Shown in pieces: positions 30,779-40,510 of a stretch of DNA of 64,000 nucleotides (its first letter is position 1; each line of letters begins with the position of its first letter). The DNA is from Aureibaculum algae (lineage in GTDB: Bacteria > Bacteroidota > Bacteroidia > Flavobacteriales > Flavobacteriaceae): NCBI RefSeq assembly GCF_006065315.1, contig NZ_CP040749.1, forward strand, positions 2,928,501-2,992,500, read 5' to 3'. The position numbers were made by a program, and so were the translations under genes. The notes below the pieces were generated by a model. That model did not search any database and was not told where the DNA came from. It saw only the letters and a program-made list of their open reading frames with translations.

Positions 30779-30839
30779 AATGTAGCCCACATAACATTTG
30801 TAGAAAATTACTATTCTCTACTTATATGTGGGCTACATT
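30779..30839. terminator. Long perfect hairpin between katG and hutH
   Basis: A perfect 15-bp inverted repeat (30779-30793 with 30825-30839) around a 31-base loop that contains its own 5-bp pairing (GTAGA with TCTAC). It is followed by TTTTATAC on the plus strand and lies between convergent genes, so it probably terminates katG and possibly hutH. Its large structured loop is unlike the compact terminators elsewhere in the window. Confidence 0.6.
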
Positions 30840-30959
30840 TTTATACTACATGAAAACTTCAAGCCGTGTGATGTTTAGTATTTTAACCTTTAGATACTTT
30901 ACAGTTAGTCAGAACAATTACACTTGATTGAACGAGGTTAATCTATATTTTTTTGTCCT

Positions 30960-32471
30960 CTAACCGAATAACTCTTTACTGTCCACATTTAAATTCTCAA
31001 TAAAAGCAATACTTTTTGATATAAAGTCGTGTAACACGCAATCTTCTTTTATAAAATGCACATCCATGCGATACATGCTTGAAAACGATTCTAAAAATTC
31101 AGAAGTTTTTAAGGGCCTTCTGAATTCCATAGCTTGTGATGCATTTAATAATTCAATTGCCAATATCGTTTCCAAATTGTCTACTATTCTTTTGGTTTTT
31201 GTGGCAGCATTTGCCCCCATACTCACATGGTCTTCTTGCCCGTTACTAGAAACTATTGAATCTACCGAAGCTGGTGTTGCCAATTGTTTGTTCTGGCTTA
31301 CGATACTCGCTGCGGTATATTGCGGAATCATAAGTCCTGAATTTAATCCGGGATTAGACACCAAAAATGCAGGCAAACCACGTAAACCAGATACTAGTTG
31401 AAAAGTTCTACGTTCTGAAATATTCCCCAATTCTGAAAGTGCAATACCAAGAAAATCTAATCCCAGTGCCAATGGTTGCCCATGGAAATTACCTCCCGAA
31501 ATTATAGCATCTGAGGCTACAAAAATATTAGGATTGTCAGTAACTGAATTAATCTCTGTCTCTATCGTCTTTTTTACAAAATTTAAGGTGTCTTTACTAG
31601 CTCCATGAACCTGTGGCATACATCGAAATGAATACGGATCTTGAACATGTTTTTTCTTTTGATTTATAATTTCACTGTCTTCTAAAAATCCCTTTATTTT
31701 TTCTGCCGTTTTTAATTGACCATTATGTGGTCTTATGATATGAATTAAAGTATTGAAAGGTTCTATTCTACCATCAAAAGCATCTAGCGATAGGGCTCCA
31801 ATAACGTCTGCTAAATAAGAGAGTTTATAACTTTTGAGCAAGATTGAAACTCCGTAAGCACTCATAAATTGCGTACCATTAAGTAATGCCAACCCTTCTT
31901 TTGATTGTAACTCTATAGTATTCCATCCAAATTTTTGTAAGATTTCTTCTCCCGTAAATATTTTACCCTTATAGGTTACCTCTCCCTTACCTATTAAAGG
32001 TAAAGCCATGTGAGCCAATGGAGCCAAATCTCCAGACGCTCCTAAAGAACCCTGTGTGTAAATTACTGGTAGTATATCATTATTATAAAAATCAATCAAC
32101 CTATTTACTGTTGCCAATTGAACACCTGAATAGCCATAACTTAACGATTGAATTTTTAAAAACAACATTAATTTCACGATAGATTCTGGCACCTTATCAC
32201 CCGTTCCACAGGCATGTGACATTACTAAATTCTCTTGAAGAATTGTTAAGTTTTTTTTAGAAATCTTCACATTATACAAGGCTCCAAATCCAGTATTAAT
32301 GCCGTAGATAGGATTTTTATTTTTGGCTAACTTTTCATCTAAATACAATCTACATTTGTTAATTTTTTGCACAGAATCATCTGATAAAACTAACAACATA
32401 TTAGTATTTATAATCGTATCGATTATTGATAAACTTAAGTACTTACTGCTTATGCTGTGGGTTTCTGTCAT
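30960..32471 (-). CDS. hutH: Histidine ammonia-lyase
   Basis: Removes ammonia from histidine to give urocanate. The 503 residues contain the MIO cofactor triad Ala145-Ser146-Gly147 in GSLGASGDLAPLAHMAL, catalytic Tyr57 in YGINTGFG, and the His-lyase-specific features NLVMSHACG and QEDHVSMGANA, which argue against a tyrosine or phenylalanine lyase. No other histidine-degradation gene (hutU, hutI, hutG) is in the window, so urocanate would have to be handled by a distant gene set. CAAAAGTA at 32489-32496, 18 bp before the ATG, could be its -7 element. Confidence 0.93.
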   Translation of the reverse strand: MTETHSISSKYLSLSIIDTIINTNMLLVLSDDSVQKINKCRLYLDEKLAKNKNPIYGINTGFGALYNVKISKKNLTILQENLVMSHACGTGDKVPESIVKLMLFLKIQSLSYGYSGVQLATVNRLIDFYNNDILPVIYTQGSLGASGDLAPLAHMALPLIGKGEVTYKGKIFTGEEILQKFGWNTIELQSKEGLALLNGTQFMSAYGVSILLKSYKLSYLADVIGALSLDAFDGRIEPFNTLIHIIRPHNGQLKTAEKIKGFLEDSEIINQKKKHVQDPYSFRCMPQVHGASKDTLNFVKKTIETEINSVTDNPNIFVASDAIISGGNFHGQPLALGLDFLGIALSELGNISERRTFQLVSGLRGLPAFLVSNPGLNSGLMIPQYTAASIVSQNKQLATPASVDSIVSSNGQEDHVSMGANAATKTKRIVDNLETILAIELLNASQAMEFRRPLKTSEFLESFSSMYRMDVHFIKEDCVLHDFISKSIAFIENLNVDSKELFG

Positions 32472-32488
32472 TTTAATAATTGATTACT

Positions 32489-32496
32489 CAAAAGTA
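32489..32496 (-). promoter_or_regulatory. Putative -7 element of hutH
   Basis: Read on the minus strand this is TACTTTTG, a match to TAnnTTTG, ending 17 bases before the hutH ATG. No TTG is found at the -33 distance. Confidence 0.35.
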
Positions 32497-32621
32497 AAGA
32501 AATAAACGACACTAATTTAGATTATTCTAATTACTAAAAATTGATTGTCTTAACTAAATTTTAAGGTTTAATTGTATGGAAAATAGTATTTTCGCGACTT
32601 AAATGCAAAAAAACAGATAAA

Positions 32622-33644
32622 ATGAACAAAATAGCAACGGTATTGGTAGTATTAATGGTTATGATTTCTTGTAAAAAAGAAGAAATGGTATCTAAAGATT
32701 ATGCCAAATTATCAGGAAAAGTAACCAATGTACAAGACTCTTTAATTACTATTAGCAGTAGAAATTACAATAAGAGTATTAAAGTGAGTGATGATGGTAC
32801 TTTTTCTGACACTTTAAAAGTAAACGAAGATTTTTTCATGTTAGTTCACGGTACTGCCCGTACGATTATTAGCCTAAAAAATGGCGATAATCTAAATTTA
32901 AACTTTGATTCTGAAGATCTTCTAAATACAGCTGAATTTTCAGGACAAGGTGCTGGAACTAATAAATATATGGCTTCTAAAATGAAGTTGGAAGATGAAT
33001 ACAGTTTAAGTAACCCTTCAAGCTTTTTTGAATTAGATAAATCTCAATTCGACAAAAAGGTAAGTGCTTTATCTACGAAGATGGAAACTCTTTTAAATAA
33101 TGCTTCAGATTTAGACTCTACTTTTACGGCTCAAGAAACAGAAGGTAATAAGCGTTTTATGGAATACTTAAGTTCAAACTATGACGCTCAACATGTTATT
33201 TTTGCACCAATTGCAAAAGGAAAACCTTCGCCAACTTTTAGCTACCCTAATACAAACGGTAAATTAGTAGCTCTAGAAGATTTTAAAGGTAAATATGTGT
33301 ATGTTGATGTATGGGCAACTTGGTGTGGACCTTGTATTCAAGAAATACCTTCTTTAAAAACATTGCATAGCGATTTCGAAAATAAAAATTTAGCCATTAT
33401 TAGTATGTCCATAGATAAAATGGCAGATCAAGAGAAGTGGAAAAAAATGGTTGCTGATAAAAACCTTACCGGAACACAAATTATGGCTGATAAAGAGTGG
33501 GAATCAGAATTTGTTAAAGGTTATGGTATTACGGGTATTCCAAGATTTATTCTTATTGGACCTGATGGTAATATTGTAGATAACAATGCTCCAAGACCAT
33601 CTGACCCAGCTTTAAGAACATTATTTGCTGAATTAGAAATATAA
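32622..33644 (+). CDS. TlpA-like thiol-disulfide oxidoreductase lipoprotein
   Basis: A periplasmic, membrane-anchored thioredoxin-fold protein. It starts with a lipoprotein signal (MNKIATVLVVLMVMISC, Cys17). Residues about 25-190 form the DUF4369-like beta-rich domain common in Bacteroidota, and residues about 200-340 the AhpC/TSA-TlpA domain with W-C235-G-P-C238 and the cis-Pro loop GITGIPRFIL. It probably reduces or rearranges disulfides of exported proteins; the partner is unknown. A terminator follows, so it is a single-gene unit or the end of one. Confidence 0.93.
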   Translation: MNKIATVLVVLMVMISCKKEEMVSKDYAKLSGKVTNVQDSLITISSRNYNKSIKVSDDGTFSDTLKVNEDFFMLVHGTARTIISLKNGDNLNLNFDSEDLLNTAEFSGQGAGTNKYMASKMKLEDEYSLSNPSSFFELDKSQFDKKVSALSTKMETLLNNASDLDSTFTAQETEGNKRFMEYLSSNYDAQHVIFAPIAKGKPSPTFSYPNTNGKLVALEDFKGKYVYVDVWATWCGPCIQEIPSLKTLHSDFENKNLAIISMSIDKMADQEKWKKMVADKNLTGTQIMADKEWESEFVKGYGITGIPRFILIGPDGNIVDNNAPRPSDPALRTLFAELEI

Positions 33645-33665
33645 GCACTTAAACATTTAAAATTC

Positions 33666-33702
33666 AAAAACCTCAAAGTAAATTGCTTTGAGGTTTTTTT
33701 TT
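33666..33702 (+). terminator. Intrinsic terminator after the TlpA-like gene
   Basis: A 13-base stem (AAAAACCTCAAAG with CTTTGAGGTTTTT), 7-base loop and continuing T run, 21 bp after the stop codon. Confidence 0.85.
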
Positions 33703-33737
33703 GATTTCTAATATCATTAATTAACTATCTTTACCCT

Positions 33738-34820
33738 ATGAATTCAAAAATTATAGCCAACGGTATTTTAAGAGCAATCGCAGTGATATTAGGCGTTGCT
33801 CTTCTACTCTATTTTTTATATATGATACAATCTGTTATTGTATATATTATTATAGCTGCAGTTTTATCGTTAATAGCTAGACCTGTAATAATTTTTTTAA
33901 GAAAAAGATTAAAATTCCCAAATACACTGGCGGTCGTCGTAACAATGATATTATTTATGGGATTAATTTTCGGATTGATTTCTATGTTTATCCCTCTTAT
34001 TAATCAACAAGGTGAAAATCTCTCCTTACTTAATATTGACACCTTAGAATCCAATATTGAACAGCTTTTAGTTCAAGTAAATACTTATTTTTCAGAAATA
34101 GGGATTAATATTTTTGAACAACTAAAAAGTGCTGATATTTTTAAAAACTTTAAAGCAGTGCCTTATTTACTAAATACTGTAGTAAGTACTGTGGGCAGTA
34201 TCAGTGTCGGTTTATTTTCTGTATTGTTCATTACTTTCTTTTTTATGAAAGACAGTCGTATTCTAAATAAAGGACTATTAACTTTAGTGCCTAAAGGCAA
34301 AGAAAGTCGTTTTCAAAAATCAATTGAAAAGATAAAAGATTTACTATCTCGCTATTTTTTAGGCCTATTATTACAAATACTTATTCTTTTTATTCTGTAT
34401 ACTATCGTATTAGTGATCTTTGGTATTGAAAACGCTATTGTAATTGCATTTCTATGTGCTCTTTTAAACCTTATACCTTACATTGGACCATTAATTGCAG
34501 GTGTTTTAATGGCTATTTTAACAATGAATAGTGATGTTACATTAGATTTTAGAACTGAAATTCTACCTACAACCATTTATGTAATGATTGGATATTTTGT
34601 TGCTCAAATGGTAGATAACTTTTTTAGCCAACCAAAGATCTTTTCAGAAGCCACAAAGGCTCATCCTTTAGAGATATTTTTAGTGATTATTATTGGAGGA
34701 CTATTGTTTGGTGTTATGGGTATGATTGTTGCCGTTCCAGGCTATACTGCTATTAAGGTAATTCTAAAAGAATTTTTATCTGATAATAAAATTGTAAAAT
34801 CATTAACGAAGGACTTATAA
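33738..34820 (+). CDS. AI-2E transporter family membrane protein
   Basis: A 360-residue inner-membrane protein of the AI-2E/PerM/TqsA family with about eight hydrophobic segments: three near the N-terminus (ending by residue 90), a soluble middle part at 90-140, and the rest from 150 to 345. Family motifs visible include LNLIPYIGPLIAGVLMAIL and the final GGLLFGVMGMIVAVPGYTAI. Members export small molecules or ions; the name comes from autoinducer-2 export by E. coli TqsA, and no substrate can be inferred here. The methyltransferase gene starts 43 bp downstream and may be cotranscribed. Confidence 0.92.
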   Translation: MNSKIIANGILRAIAVILGVALLLYFLYMIQSVIVYIIIAAVLSLIARPVIIFLRKRLKFPNTLAVVVTMILFMGLIFGLISMFIPLINQQGENLSLLNIDTLESNIEQLLVQVNTYFSEIGINIFEQLKSADIFKNFKAVPYLLNTVVSTVGSISVGLFSVLFITFFFMKDSRILNKGLLTLVPKGKESRFQKSIEKIKDLLSRYFLGLLLQILILFILYTIVLVIFGIENAIVIAFLCALLNLIPYIGPLIAGVLMAILTMNSDVTLDFRTEILPTTIYVMIGYFVAQMVDNFFSQPKIFSEATKAHPLEIFLVIIIGGLLFGVMGMIVAVPGYTAIKVILKEFLSDNKIVKSLTKDL

Positions 34821-34863
34821 CTCCTTGCCGCACTATAACCATCGAAAAAAATAACTTCTATTT

Positions 34864-36042
34864 TTGAATCCTGCTATCTTAAATACCGAGTCACAAACAT
34901 TTATTAATCAACATTTAAATGCTGATATAGCTAAACTTATCTTTAAAGGAAGCCCGTTTAAAACTATCACTATTCAAGAATTGGCTGCCCAAATTGAAGT
35001 TAAAAAGAAAGCTCAACATAAACTACCTACTTGGTTCAATACAGAGAATATTTATTACCCTAATAAATTAAATATTGAGCAAACCTCATCTGAAATTACA
35101 GCAACTTATAAATCGAGCCTTTTAAAAGGGGAGTCAATAATAGACCTTACAGGTGGTTTTGGTGTTGATGTATTTGCTTTTTCAGATCGATTCAAAAAAG
35201 TAGTTCATTGTGAAATAAATCAAGAACTTTCTGCCATTGTAACCCATAATTACAAAGTACTAAACAAGGATAACATCCAATTGATTAATAAAGATGGAAT
35301 CACTTATTTAAAGGAAAACAAACAACAATTTGATTGGATTTATATTGACCCTTCTCGCAGGCATAATGTAAAAGGCAAAGTATTTTTATTAGAAGACTGT
35401 GAGCCAAATGTTCCGAAACATCTAAACAACCTCTTTGAGTATAGTGCTAATATAATGATCAAAGTATCGCCTATGTTAGATCTAACATCGGCCTTATCAG
35501 AATTAGATTTTGTAAAGGAAATTCACGTCATTGCTATTCAAAATGAGGTAAAAGAAGTATTGTTTATACTGGAGAAAGGGTTCAAAAATGAGATTAAAAT
35601 AAAGACTATAAATAGTAAAAAAGGCACTATTGAATTCTTTGATGCTAGTTGGGTAAAAAACACTCCCCCTGCTGTACTTTCTGAACCGCTTACTTACTTA
35701 TACGAACCTAATTCCCCCATTTTAAAGGCTGGGCTATTTAATGAAGTATCAGGTCAATTAAACGTATTTAAATTAAATATTAACAGCCACTTATACACTT
35801 CAAAAAATTTAATTAAATTCCCTGGACGCCGCTTTAAAATCATCAATAAGATTCCCTACAACCTTAAAGAATTAAAGAATATTTTTAAGGAAAAAAGAGC
35901 AAATATTACAACAAGAAACTTTCCAGAAACGGTGGTGAAAATCCGAAAAAAAACAAAATTAAAAGATGGCGGAAATCACTATTTATTTTTCACAACAGAT
36001 AATAAAGAGAATCTCATTGTGTTAATAACTCATAAAGTTTAA
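34864..36042 (+). CDS. SAM-dependent methyltransferase with THUMP-like C-terminal domain
   Basis: A 392-residue protein. The middle has the methyltransferase motif I DLTGGFGVDVFAFSDRF near residues 95-112 and a YIDPSRRHN motif near residue 160 that resembles the DPxR/DPPY catalytic region of nucleic-acid methyltransferases. The C-terminal 120 residues form the THUMP-like domain of this Bacteroidota family (LIKFPGRRFKIINKIPYNLKELK). The role is probably RNA methylation, not shown. The start is TTG 34864: an in-frame stop (34852-34854) lies just upstream and no ATG occurs in the conserved N-terminal part. TATTTTTG (34859-34866) overlaps this start. Confidence 0.85.
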   Translation: MNPAILNTESQTFINQHLNADIAKLIFKGSPFKTITIQELAAQIEVKKKAQHKLPTWFNTENIYYPNKLNIEQTSSEITATYKSSLLKGESIIDLTGGFGVDVFAFSDRFKKVVHCEINQELSAIVTHNYKVLNKDNIQLINKDGITYLKENKQQFDWIYIDPSRRHNVKGKVFLLEDCEPNVPKHLNNLFEYSANIMIKVSPMLDLTSALSELDFVKEIHVIAIQNEVKEVLFILEKGFKNEIKIKTINSKKGTIEFFDASWVKNTPPAVLSEPLTYLYEPNSPILKAGLFNEVSGQLNVFKLNINSHLYTSKNLIKFPGRRFKIINKIPYNLKELKNIFKEKRANITTRNFPETVVKIRKKTKLKDGGNHYLFFTTDNKENLIVLITHKV

Positions 36043-36103
36043 AGTTCGCACTTTTTTAATGAACCAATATTTTGTATTTTAGTGCTGTTAACCTCAAACG
36101 AAA

Positions 36104-37723
36104 ATGGCAAATAAAAATATAAGATCACTATCTTATCGAAAAGAATTAGACGATAATCTTTTTGAAAATATATCGACATTGGCTAAAAAACCAGCTAATC
36201 AAGAAGAATTTCATCAATTAGCGGAACGTTTTATGGTTGATGACTCTGTCGTTTTAGGTACTGCTTCCTTTTATGATTTTTTAAAACCTGAAAACCAGAA
36301 TAAAACCATTCACGTCTGTAACGGAACTGCATGTATGGTTGCTGGCACACAAGACGGCTTAACAAAAAAATTGAAGACTATTGTAAGTGAAGAAAAAATA
36401 GGGCACGTACCATGTCTTGGACATTGTCATAAGAATAATGCATTTTTATATGATGATAAAACGTATTCTGAAAATTCCATTGAAGCGTTGCAAGATATAA
36501 TTACGAATAAACAATCATTAGAAAACCAATACCATATAGATTATAATTCCTCACCTATTTTAACTTCAAAAGTTGAAAATATCACTGAGTTCTATAGTTT
36601 AATAGAAGATTTCAAAAACGATGCTGATAAAGTAATTGATGAGTTAAAAACATCTCACTTACGTGGACGAGGTGGGGCTGGTTTTCCATTTTTCTTTAAA
36701 TTAGATACTGTTTCCATGGAAGAATCGGAGCAAAAATATATTGTTTGCAATGCTGATGAAGGAGACCCTGGAGCTTATTCTGATATGTATCTAATGGAAC
36801 ATCAGCCACATAAAGTTTTATTTGGTATGATGATGGCGGGCATAGCCGTTGGTGCTGATACTGGGGTACTTTACATCCGTGGTGAGTATCCTGATTCAAT
36901 AAGAAAGGTAAAAAAAGCGATTAAAGAATTAGAAAAATTAAACTTACTTCATCACTTTAGATTTAAGATCATACGAGGTCAAGGTGCTTATGTATGTGGT
37001 GAAGAAACTGCATTATTGAGTTCTATCGAAGGCTTACGCCCTGAAGTAAGGGTGCGTCCGCCCTATCCCGCACAATATGGGCTCTATGGTAAACCAACTG
37101 TATTAAGCAATGTAGAAACTTTTGCTAATATTCATTGGATTTTACAAAATGGTGGTACCGCCTATTCACAAATGGGTATTGGAAAATCAACAGGCACAAA
37201 ACTAGTTTCTTTAGATGGTTTCTTTAATCGTCCTGGCATGTATGAAATTGAGATGGGAACTCCTTTAAAAACAGTCTTTGATGAATATGGACACGGATTT
37301 AAATCTGATATAAAAGCTGTTCAAATTGGCGGACCTTTAGGAGGGATTATTCCAATTCATAAAATAGCGGACTTATCCTTAGATTTTGAGTCATTTACCT
37401 CACAGGGCTTTTTACTCGGTCATGCCAGTGTTGTTTCTATTCCTGAGCAATTCCCAATGGTAAAATTTATAGGACATTTACTGGAATTTACTGCTGATGA
37501 ATCTTGTGGTAAATGCTATCCGTGTAGAATTGGTTCACATCGTGGTTACGAAATGCTTAAAAAAGCTCAAAACGAAGATTACAAAATAGACAGGCAGTTA
37601 TTTGATGACCTGATTGAAACCTTAGAAATTGGCTCCTTATGTGCTTTGGGCGGCGGCGTTCCATTGCCTATTAAAAATGCCTTACAGTATTTTGAGAAAG
37701 AGTTAAAAGAATATTTCGCATAA
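36104..37723 (+). CDS. Formate dehydrogenase beta subunit, NuoE-NuoF fusion
   Basis: The NAD-reducing subunit of a soluble molybdenum formate dehydrogenase. Residues 1-150 are a NuoE-type (24 kDa) domain with a thioredoxin-like [2Fe-2S] site, C-x4-C in VCNGTACMV and C-x3-C in PCLGHC. Residues 165-539 are NuoF-like (51 kDa), with the NADH/FMN glycine loop LRGRGGAGFPFFFKL, NADEGDPGAYSD, and the [4Fe-4S] ligands CGKCYPCRIG plus the later Cys in SLCALGGG. It is followed 65 bp later by the alpha subunit, so it passes electrons between FDH and NAD. It is not part of complex I: no other nuo gene is near. Confidence 0.93.
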   Translation: MANKNIRSLSYRKELDDNLFENISTLAKKPANQEEFHQLAERFMVDDSVVLGTASFYDFLKPENQNKTIHVCNGTACMVAGTQDGLTKKLKTIVSEEKIGHVPCLGHCHKNNAFLYDDKTYSENSIEALQDIITNKQSLENQYHIDYNSSPILTSKVENITEFYSLIEDFKNDADKVIDELKTSHLRGRGGAGFPFFFKLDTVSMEESEQKYIVCNADEGDPGAYSDMYLMEHQPHKVLFGMMMAGIAVGADTGVLYIRGEYPDSIRKVKKAIKELEKLNLLHHFRFKIIRGQGAYVCGEETALLSSIEGLRPEVRVRPPYPAQYGLYGKPTVLSNVETFANIHWILQNGGTAYSQMGIGKSTGTKLVSLDGFFNRPGMYEIEMGTPLKTVFDEYGHGFKSDIKAVQIGGPLGGIIPIHKIADLSLDFESFTSQGFLLGHASVVSIPEQFPMVKFIGHLLEFTADESCGKCYPCRIGSHRGYEMLKKAQNEDYKIDRQLFDDLIETLEIGSLCALGGGVPLPIKNALQYFEKELKEYFA

Positions 37724-37788
37724 ATTGTAATACCGACCTTCTATCAGTCTTTTAAGGCGTCGCGGTTAAAACTCATGAACAACAAATT

Positions 37789-40500
37789 ATGAAAGCATAT
37801 ATAAACAACATAGCCCACCCCATAATTCAAGGAGAAACCATACTTGATTTTGTAAGAAGGATTGAAGATAGAAATGCTATTCCTACCATGTGTCAAGATG
37901 ATAGGCTTGAAAATTTTGGCTCGTGCCGGGTATGCTCTGTTGAAGTAGCAAGACAAAAAGATGGTATTACCAAAACGATGGCTTCTTGCCATACACCAGT
38001 TGCTAATGACCACTATATTTATCACAATACTGATAAAATGAAACGCCTGCGTAAAAATATTGTTGAATTAGTTTTGACAGATTATCCTTCTGATAAAATA
38101 TTTGCCCCAGATGACAAAATTCCAACTGAATTCCAAAAAACCATTGCTCAAATAGGAATCCCAAATATCCGATACCCAAAGGGTGATAATCATCTAGATA
38201 TTGAATCAGATCGGGCACATCCGTATATAAAGTCCGACTTATCTCAGTGCATCAACTGTTATCGTTGTGTACGTGCATGCGAGGAAATACAAGGCGAAAT
38301 GATTTTAAATATGTCAGGACGTGGTTTCGCAACCAATATAATTAAAGGTTTTGACACCACTTTTGATGAATCCGCTTGTGTCTCTTGCGGTGCTTGTGTA
38401 CAAACTTGCCCCACTGAAGCTTTAACAGATACATATGAAACCAAAACACTTATTGCAGATAAAACCGTCCGTACTACTTGTACCTATTGTGGTGTTGGAT
38501 GTCAGTTGGATGTTTCTGTGATTAACGGAAAAATTAGAGGTATTCAAGCCCCTGAAACAGCAGAAGTCAATGAAGGACACACGTGTTTAAAAGGTCGATT
38601 TGCATTTCAATTTTACGATCATCCCGATCGTTTACGCGAGCCCATGATTAAGAAAAATGGCAAGTTTGAAATTGTTACCTGGAATGAAGCTTATGATTTT
38701 ATAGCTACTAAACTAATTGAAATAAAAAATAAATATGGTGTAGATGCTATTGGTGGAATATCATCGTCGAGAGCAACTAACGAAGAGAATTACCTGATGC
38801 AAAAAATGATTAGAGTAGCATTGGGTACTAATAACATTGATGGTTGTGCAAGGGTTTGCCACGCACCTACCGCTTTCGGTATGCAACAGGCATTTGGTAC
38901 TGGTGCCGCCACCAATTCTGTTGAAGACTTAAAAGATACAGATGCTATCTTTTTATTTGGTGCCAATCCTGTCAAAGGACATCCTGTTACGGGAGCTAAG
39001 ATAAAACAAGCATTTATGAAAGGGGTTACCTCGATTGTCGTCGATCCTGTAAAAACAAAATTAGCAGATTTAGCAACGCATTTCCTTCAAGTTAGACCAG
39101 GTACCAACGTTGCTATTTTAAATATGATTGCTCATTATATTGTTACAGAAAATTTAGTAAATCAAGATTTTATAGATACATACACTGATAAGTATAATGA
39201 TTTTAAAAATCATGTTATTGGTTTAGATATGGATGAGTTATCTGAGCTTACAGGCGTTGATAAGGATGTGGTTAAGGCTGCAGCTATTGCTTATGCTAAG
39301 GCAGATAGAGCCATGGAATTCCACGGATTAGGAGTTACAGAACATTTTCAAGGTAGTAAAACCGTAATGCTACTTTCCAATTTAGCTATGATGACAGGAA
39401 ATGTAGGTAGAAAAGGTGTTGGTTTAAATCCTTTACGTGGACAAAACAACGTACAAGGTGCAGCGGATATGGGCGTACAACCGCATCAAGGTGCTGGGTA
39501 TCTAGATGTCAATGATCCTAAAATTCAACAATACTATGCAGAAAAATATGGTATTGCTAAAATGCCTGAAAAAGAGGGTTTAAAAATTCCTGACATGCTA
39601 GATGCAGCTATTGAAGGGAAGATAAAAGCGTTATATATTATGGGTGAAGATACAATTATGACAGACCCCAATTCTTATCATAGTATAAAAGCATTTGAAA
39701 ATTTAGAATTAATTGTTGTTCAAGAATTATTTATGACCGCCACTTCAGAAATGGCAGATGTAGTTTTACCCGCTTCATCTTATTTTGAGAAAAATGGGAC
39801 ATTTACCAATGGAGAAAGACGTGTACAACGTGTTAATAAGGTTATTGAACCTATAGGTAATACAAAGCCAGATGGCCAAATTATAATTGACATGATGCAT
39901 AAATTAGGTTATGACCAACCCACAGGCTTAACTTATGATGCTGCCAAAATAATTGAAGAAATTGCTGATGTTATTCCTTTTATGAAAGGATTGACGTGGG
40001 AAGGTTTGGGTACAAACGGATTACAATGGCCCATCAAAGAAGATGGTACTGATACTAAAATGTTACACATTGATGGAGCGTTTAAAAAAGGAAAAGGAAC
40101 ATTTCACCATTTCGATTTTGTAGAATCACCAGAAATTGTCGAACATGGTGCTAATTATCCTTTTATTTTGACCACAGGTAGGGAATTAGAACATTACAAT
40201 TCAGGTACGATGACTCGAAGAACCGATAACCAGAGTATTTTATCTAAAGATTATCTAGAAGTAAACCCTAGAGATGCAAAAATAAAAGGCATTACAGATG
40301 AAGATATCGTTCGGATATTTTCTGACAGAGGCAGTGTAAATATACCGGTTAAAATATCCAAAAATGTAAAAAAAGGAATCTTAAGAACTACTTTTCATCA
40401 ACCAGAAGTATTTATCAATATAATAACAGGAAGTGTTGGTGATAAAGAAACGATGACACCTGAATACAAAGTGGTAGCGGTAGATTTTGAAAAAGTTTAA
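37789..40500 (+). CDS. fdhF: Formate dehydrogenase alpha subunit (Mo-bis-MGD, NAD-linked)
   Basis: Oxidises formate to CO2, or the reverse. The 903 residues contain an N-terminal [2Fe-2S] domain (CQDDRLENFGSCRVC plus Cys in MASCHTPV), two ferredoxin-type clusters (CINCYRCVRAC, CVSCGACVQTCP), the [4Fe-4S] site of the molybdopterin domain (CTYCGVGC with HTCLKGRF), the catalytic Cys357 in ARVCHAPTAFGM (Cys, not selenocysteine) and the C-terminal Molydop_binding domain (LTTGRELEHYNSGTMTRR). The His-Cys3 [4Fe-4S] motif normally found after the [2Fe-2S] domain is missing: that stretch reads LTDYPSDKIFAPDDK. It lies between the NuoEF subunit and fdhD in one operon. Confidence 0.95.
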   Translation: MKAYINNIAHPIIQGETILDFVRRIEDRNAIPTMCQDDRLENFGSCRVCSVEVARQKDGITKTMASCHTPVANDHYIYHNTDKMKRLRKNIVELVLTDYPSDKIFAPDDKIPTEFQKTIAQIGIPNIRYPKGDNHLDIESDRAHPYIKSDLSQCINCYRCVRACEEIQGEMILNMSGRGFATNIIKGFDTTFDESACVSCGACVQTCPTEALTDTYETKTLIADKTVRTTCTYCGVGCQLDVSVINGKIRGIQAPETAEVNEGHTCLKGRFAFQFYDHPDRLREPMIKKNGKFEIVTWNEAYDFIATKLIEIKNKYGVDAIGGISSSRATNEENYLMQKMIRVALGTNNIDGCARVCHAPTAFGMQQAFGTGAATNSVEDLKDTDAIFLFGANPVKGHPVTGAKIKQAFMKGVTSIVVDPVKTKLADLATHFLQVRPGTNVAILNMIAHYIVTENLVNQDFIDTYTDKYNDFKNHVIGLDMDELSELTGVDKDVVKAAAIAYAKADRAMEFHGLGVTEHFQGSKTVMLLSNLAMMTGNVGRKGVGLNPLRGQNNVQGAADMGVQPHQGAGYLDVNDPKIQQYYAEKYGIAKMPEKEGLKIPDMLDAAIEGKIKALYIMGEDTIMTDPNSYHSIKAFENLELIVVQELFMTATSEMADVVLPASSYFEKNGTFTNGERRVQRVNKVIEPIGNTKPDGQIIIDMMHKLGYDQPTGLTYDAAKIIEEIADVIPFMKGLTWEGLGTNGLQWPIKEDGTDTKMLHIDGAFKKGKGTFHHFDFVESPEIVEHGANYPFILTTGRELEHYNSGTMTRRTDNQSILSKDYLEVNPRDAKIKGITDEDIVRIFSDRGSVNIPVKISKNVKKGILRTTFHQPEVFINIITGSVGDKETMTPEYKVVAVDFEKV

Positions 40501-40510
40501 AGGATCAATT

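Noticed and set aside
36104..37723. Complex I subunits NuoE/NuoF
   Set aside because: The NuoE-NuoF fusion is followed by a formate dehydrogenase alpha subunit and fdhD, with no other nuo gene.
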